Part shown: positions 5,448 to 7,886 of the stretch, piece after piece
Numbering within the stretch: the stretch's first letter is position 1
How the letters are laid out: each line of letters opens with the position of its first letter
Assembly: GCA_020427865.1 (NCBI GenBank)
Contig: JAGQNX010000096.1
Location: forward strand, 1,720 to 9,605
Source: a candidate division WWE3 bacterium
GTDB lineage: Bacteria > Patescibacteriota > WWE3 > UBA101185 > UBA10185
Direction of reading: 5' to 3'
DNA: 7,886 nucleotides
The notes under the pieces: model-generated
Told to the model about the DNA's origin: nothing
Databases searched by the model: none
What the model saw: the letters and a program-made list of their open reading frames with translations, nothing else
Position numbers and translations under genes: made by a program

Positions 5448-6013
5448 TGCCAAGTAGATCGCAAACCAAAGCCACCTTATTTGTAACCCTACTTATATCT
5501 TTGTTTACCCTTTTGTTTGGTGAATATTTTACTGCAGAGCCTGTTACTTTAACTTCTACAAAGTCTAATAATCTTCCTCTTGTTTTTGATAAAGCTCAAG
5601 TTGTAGATGTAGTTGATGGCGATACTATTAAAGTTAAGGCTTTAGACACATCTCCTGAATTTGTAACCACTCCCACTTACGTTGTACGTTTAATAGGAAT
5701 CGATGCTCCCGAAACCCATAAACCCAATGCTCCTAAAGAATGCTATGGCGAAGAAGCTACCGAGTACTTGGGTAATTTAATTTTGGGAAAAACAGTAACG
5801 TTAAAAAAAGATAAAAGCGAAACTGACAAATACAACCGGCTTTTAAGGTATGTTTATTTAGATGATGTTTTTGTAAATGAAGCATTAGTGCAAAATGGTT
5901 TTGCTAAAGCTAAAGCTTACAAGCCCGATATTAGTATGCATGATGTTTTAGACGCCTCACAGGGTTTAGCCATTCAAAAAAGTGCAGGGATGTGGGGGAA
6001 CTGTGCACCCTAA
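5447..6013 (+). CDS. Exported SNase-type nuclease (thermonuclease family)
   Basis: The protein has 188 aa. A hydrophobic N-terminal segment (about 9-25, LFVTLLISLFTLLFG) after a short basic start is a signal peptide or anchor, then a short linker and a full SNase OB-fold domain (about 50-185). Compared with staphylococcal nuclease, all catalytic residues are present: D59 (VDGDT, equals D21), R81 (VRLIGIDAPETH, equals R35), D86 and E89 (D40 and E43), and R131 (DKYNRLLRY, equals R87). NEALVQNGFAKAKAY and the final MWG are also typical. It should degrade DNA and RNA outside the cell in a calcium-dependent way. In a host-dependent bacterium this could supply nucleotides or process DNA for uptake; that is inference. 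It is convergent with the 6037 gene, with no terminator hairpin visible between them. Confidence 0.92.
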   Translation: MPSRSQTKATLFVTLLISLFTLLFGEYFTAEPVTLTSTKSNNLPLVFDKAQVVDVVDGDTIKVKALDTSPEFVTTPTYVVRLIGIDAPETHKPNAPKECYGEEATEYLGNLILGKTVTLKKDKSETDKYNRLLRYVYLDDVFVNEALVQNGFAKAKAYKPDISMHDVLDASQGLAIQKSAGMWGNCAP

Positions 6014-6036
6014 GACATTTAATTTTGTTACTTAAC

Positions 6037-6540
6037 TCACTTATTGGCTATAAAGTTTGTTACAATAGATTCTTGTACCATTCCTTTTGTTACGTCTTTA
6101 GTGTTTTTATTGGCTCCGACTATTACATTCACTAGAACTTCTAGCTCGTTATATGTTTGTGCATATCTTGCTGATGTCATCATACGTTTTTCATGTAAAT
6201 GCATTTCTTGTGTATATATGGATCCTACTGCTTGTAATCTACCTTTTTCTATTTCTTTTTGAGGTTCATGAAATCTTTCTAAGTGATTTGGGCTAAGTGC
6301 TAATGCATTTTCGTATGCGGCACCTGCCTTATACAAACCTCCGACTGCTATTAGTACTTCTTGAAAGTCGTCTTCCTTGGTATTAGATCTTGCCTCTATT
6401 TCGGCGATGTATTTTGCAATTAGAGTATCTACTGGTTCTACATCTCTTTGAAAATCATAGGTTGCTATTTCTCTTAAATACGTTTGTTGAGTCTCAGATA
6501 AACTGGAAATGTCTTGCTCAATTAGTTCATTATGTGACAT
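6037..6540 (-). CDS. Small helical protein of unknown function
   Basis: I do not recognise this 167-aa protein. It looks soluble and mostly alpha-helical: acidic N-terminus (1-60), a segment VLIAVGGLYKAGAAYENALALSPNHLERF (about 62-90, slightly TPR-like in composition but with only one such unit), a charged helix EPQKEIEKGRLQ, and a C-terminal helix with MHLHEKRMMTSARYAQTYNELEVLVNVIVGA. There is no signal peptide, membrane helix, cysteine pair or catalytic motif I can point to. Start choice is good: ATG 6540 has AGGAG (6554-6550 on the minus strand) 9 nt upstream. It lies 41 bp after the glycosidase gene on the same strand and is probably the second gene of that transcript, although a hairpin sits in the junction. 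Confidence 0.7.
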   Translation of the reverse strand: MSHNELIEQDISSLSETQQTYLREIATYDFQRDVEPVDTLIAKYIAEIEARSNTKEDDFQEVLIAVGGLYKAGAAYENALALSPNHLERFHEPQKEIEKGRLQAVGSIYTQEMHLHEKRMMTSARYAQTYNELEVLVNVIVGANKNTKDVTKGMVQESIVTNFIANK

Positions 6541-6568
6541 TTTGTACTACTCCTAAAGTGATACTTTT

Positions 6569-6603
6569 AACTATTAGTGCTTTATCTTGTAGCACTTATA
6601 GTT
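6569..6603. repeat. Inverted repeat (hairpin) over the stop codon between the two minus-strand genes
   Basis: Arms AACTAT-T-AGTGCT (6569-6581) and AGCACT-T-ATAGTT (6591-6603) give 12 base pairs with one mismatch and a 9-nt loop. In the mRNA the loop holds the TAA stop (6584-6582) of the glycosidase gene. There is no U-tract on the minus-strand side, so it is not a standard terminator for that transcript. It could slow or process the mRNA or adjust expression of the second gene. Confidence 0.7.
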
Positions 6604-7718
6604 CTTTCTTTAAACAATGCTTTGGCAGTATCCCAATAAAATCCGTTACCATTTTGTGTCTTCTCCCAGTACCACCATTCGGCACCCCAAAAGTATATAT
6701 TTTCAAACCCTGCCTTTTGAGCATAGCTTATTGTGTCTATAAAATCGTTTCTAGACATTGTTTTGCCTTTTTGCTCTTCGGTAAGTTCCGAATTTATAAC
6801 AGGTCCCCAGGGTTCTGCCTGAAGTTCTGAAACAATGATTTTATTTGCGGGCACCTGCACAATATCAGCCTTTATCTTATATGTCCAGTGGGCCAAAGGG
6901 TATTTAAAATAAACAAATTCCCCTAGTAATATTCCCCAAAAATCAAACCAAATTTTTCTATACATAGAAATTGCTAAATAGTCCCCTAAACTGTATGTTG
7001 GATACCATAGCCCGCCTTCTCCACTGTCTTGAATAACTATTGGTCGATTGTCTAATGCTCTTACTACTTTAACTTCGCGTGTTAGTATGCTTCTTGCTAT
7101 TGGAGGGTTGCAGTGTCCAAAAGTAAAAAATGGTTCGTTTTCTACTTGCCACATCTGTATTGATTTGTAGTTTTTAAGTTCTGTGACTGTTTTTTCTACA
7201 AATTCCAGTTGTTGAATTTCTTGACCCCTTAATTCTTCGTCATGCCACCAAGTTGGTTGAAAGCATTCTGGCCATCTTGGAACTTTTCTTCCTACTGTAA
7301 GTATTATATTAATTTGTTCTCCTTCGGGTGCTGTTGCGTTTCTTTTTTCTACTTCGTCTAATTGGTATTTAATAATAGAAAAGTCATAAGTGTCTTTTGT
7401 TGCTTCTATGTCGTCCCAATAGGCAACTAGTCTAAGATTTTTTGCACCTAGATCGTCTAGGATAGCAGTATATGTTTGTTTCCAATCTAGCCCAATATCT
7501 CTTGCATATTTGTCACTAAAATTTACTCCATATTTAATGTTGGGGTGTATTGTAGGTCTGCGTAATACAAAAAAAACTATTGGAGCTAATATAACTATTA
7601 TTAAAGCATATAAAGGATATCTAAAAGTTCTGAGTTTCCATAAGCGTGCTAAAAGTTTTAATTCTTGCTTTGCCTCGGTATTATATGTTTTAGGTTTTTT
7701 ATGTTTGGGCAGTTTCAT
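6582..7718 (-). CDS. Membrane-anchored glycoside-hydrolase-like protein (clan GH-A TIM barrel)
   Basis: The protein has 378 aa. A lysine-rich N-terminus and one hydrophobic helix (about 36-52, LYALIIVILAPIVFFVL) predict a type II anchor with the domain outside the cell. The domain (about 62-375) reads as a TIM-barrel glycosidase: IKYGVNFS on strand 1, KNLRLVAYWDDIE on strand 2 with the GH-A-type Arg (R97), MWQVENEPF (189-197) on strand 4 with E195 as candidate acid/base after Asn, and IIVSELQAEPWG (294-305) on strand 7 with E298 as candidate nucleophile. IYFWGAEWWYW (341-351) fits strand 8 with aromatic sugar-binding residues. The family number (GH5-, GH39- or GH42-related) cannot be told by eye and the substrate is unknown. 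There is no SD; a possible -10 (TACAAT, 7739-7734) would give a leader of about 9 nt. It is followed by the 6037-6540 gene. Confidence 0.82.
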   Translation of the reverse strand: MKLPKHKKPKTYNTEAKQELKLLARLWKLRTFRYPLYALIIVILAPIVFFVLRRPTIHPNIKYGVNFSDKYARDIGLDWKQTYTAILDDLGAKNLRLVAYWDDIEATKDTYDFSIIKYQLDEVEKRNATAPEGEQINIILTVGRKVPRWPECFQPTWWHDEELRGQEIQQLEFVEKTVTELKNYKSIQMWQVENEPFFTFGHCNPPIARSILTREVKVVRALDNRPIVIQDSGEGGLWYPTYSLGDYLAISMYRKIWFDFWGILLGEFVYFKYPLAHWTYKIKADIVQVPANKIIVSELQAEPWGPVINSELTEEQKGKTMSRNDFIDTISYAQKAGFENIYFWGAEWWYWEKTQNGNGFYWDTAKALFKERTISATR

Positions 7719-7768
7719 ATATAACTATGTCTGATTGTAGCAGTTGTATACATCCTAGGTAAGATTTT

Positions 7769-7886
7769 TTATTCTATAGTCTGTACTTCGTAATTGTAGA
7801 TTTGTTTTTTATTACCGCGTGTTGCTGTGTACGTTATTTGTATTTTTTCTGCTGTAATTTCTCCTGTTTGTATAATGCATCTTAAG
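7769..7886 (-). CDS. C-terminal end of an unidentified protein, truncated by the right window edge
   Basis: The minus-strand frame is open from the window edge to TAA at 7771-7769 and gives 38 residues, including TGEITAEKIQITYTATRG and ending NYEVQTIE. The alternating pattern looks like beta strands. It is too short to assign. It would lie 50 bp upstream of the glycosidase gene on the same strand, so the glycosidase could be part of a longer transcript. The other two minus-strand frames are less protein-like. Confidence 0.45.
   Translation of the reverse strand, partial: LRCIIQTGEITAEKIQITYTATRGNKKQIYNYEVQTIE

Noticed and set aside
6044..6830. Plus-strand frames opposite the 6037-6540 and 6582-7718 genes
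   Set aside because: No start signal and composition typical of antisense reading; the second spans two genes and their junction.
1..7886. CRISPR array, tRNA, rRNA, insertion sequence or prophage
   Set aside because: No regularly spaced repeats, cloverleaf, transposase motif or terminal inverted repeats were found on reading both strands.

Overview
The window is AT-rich, densely packed bacterial DNA. Small single-domain proteins, ATGA start/stop overlaps, short intergenic gaps, a winged-helix/nucleotidyltransferase protein of a type I associate with Patescibacteria (CPR), a short secreted SNase and several genes without a Shine-Dalgarno sequence all fit a CPR-type genome, for example Microgenomates, Katanobacteria or Dojkabacteria. 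This placement is an inference: there is no rRNA or marker gene here. TGA ends several genes, so the code is standard and not the UGA-glycine code of Gracilibacteria/SR1.

Layout. Bases 1-1768 (+) hold a tightly coupled trio: the C-terminus of a Wzz-like membrane protein, RNase HI, and a winged-helix/nucleotidyltransferase protein, each pair joined by an ATGA overlap. A heat-shock promoter with a CIRCE-type operator starts on the stop codon of the third gene and drives an Hsp20 gene (1830-2252). Bases 2253-2577 contain no protein gene. They carry a good promoter, six consecutive stem-loops and a strong intrinsic terminator, which together describe a stand-alone structured RNA of about 244 nt (2317-2560) that I cannot assign to a known class. 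A VOC/glyoxalase-fold gene (2578-2967, -) faces it. A divergent, apparently leaderless gene (3064-3912, +) encodes an unrecognised protein with protein-kinase-like motifs. Next come a minus-strand pair, DUF368 (PopT-like polyprenyl-phosphate transporter) followed by DUF192, and, divergent from it, an exported SNase-type nuclease (5447-6013, +). The right side carries a minus-strand pair: a membrane-anchored clan GH-A-like glycosidase (6582-7718) followed by a small unknown helical protein (6037-6540). The tail of another minus-strand gene enters from the right edge.

How the genes fit together. Several products point to the cell envelope: Wzz-like chain-length control, lipid-carrier recycling (DUF368), an exported DUF192 protein, a surface glycosidase and an exported nuclease. 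These are side by side rather than one operon. The most noteworthy item is the unassigned structured RNA beside the CIRCE-controlled Hsp20 gene. The next is the set of isolated genes whose -10 boxes sit so close to the ATG that leaderless mRNAs are likely.
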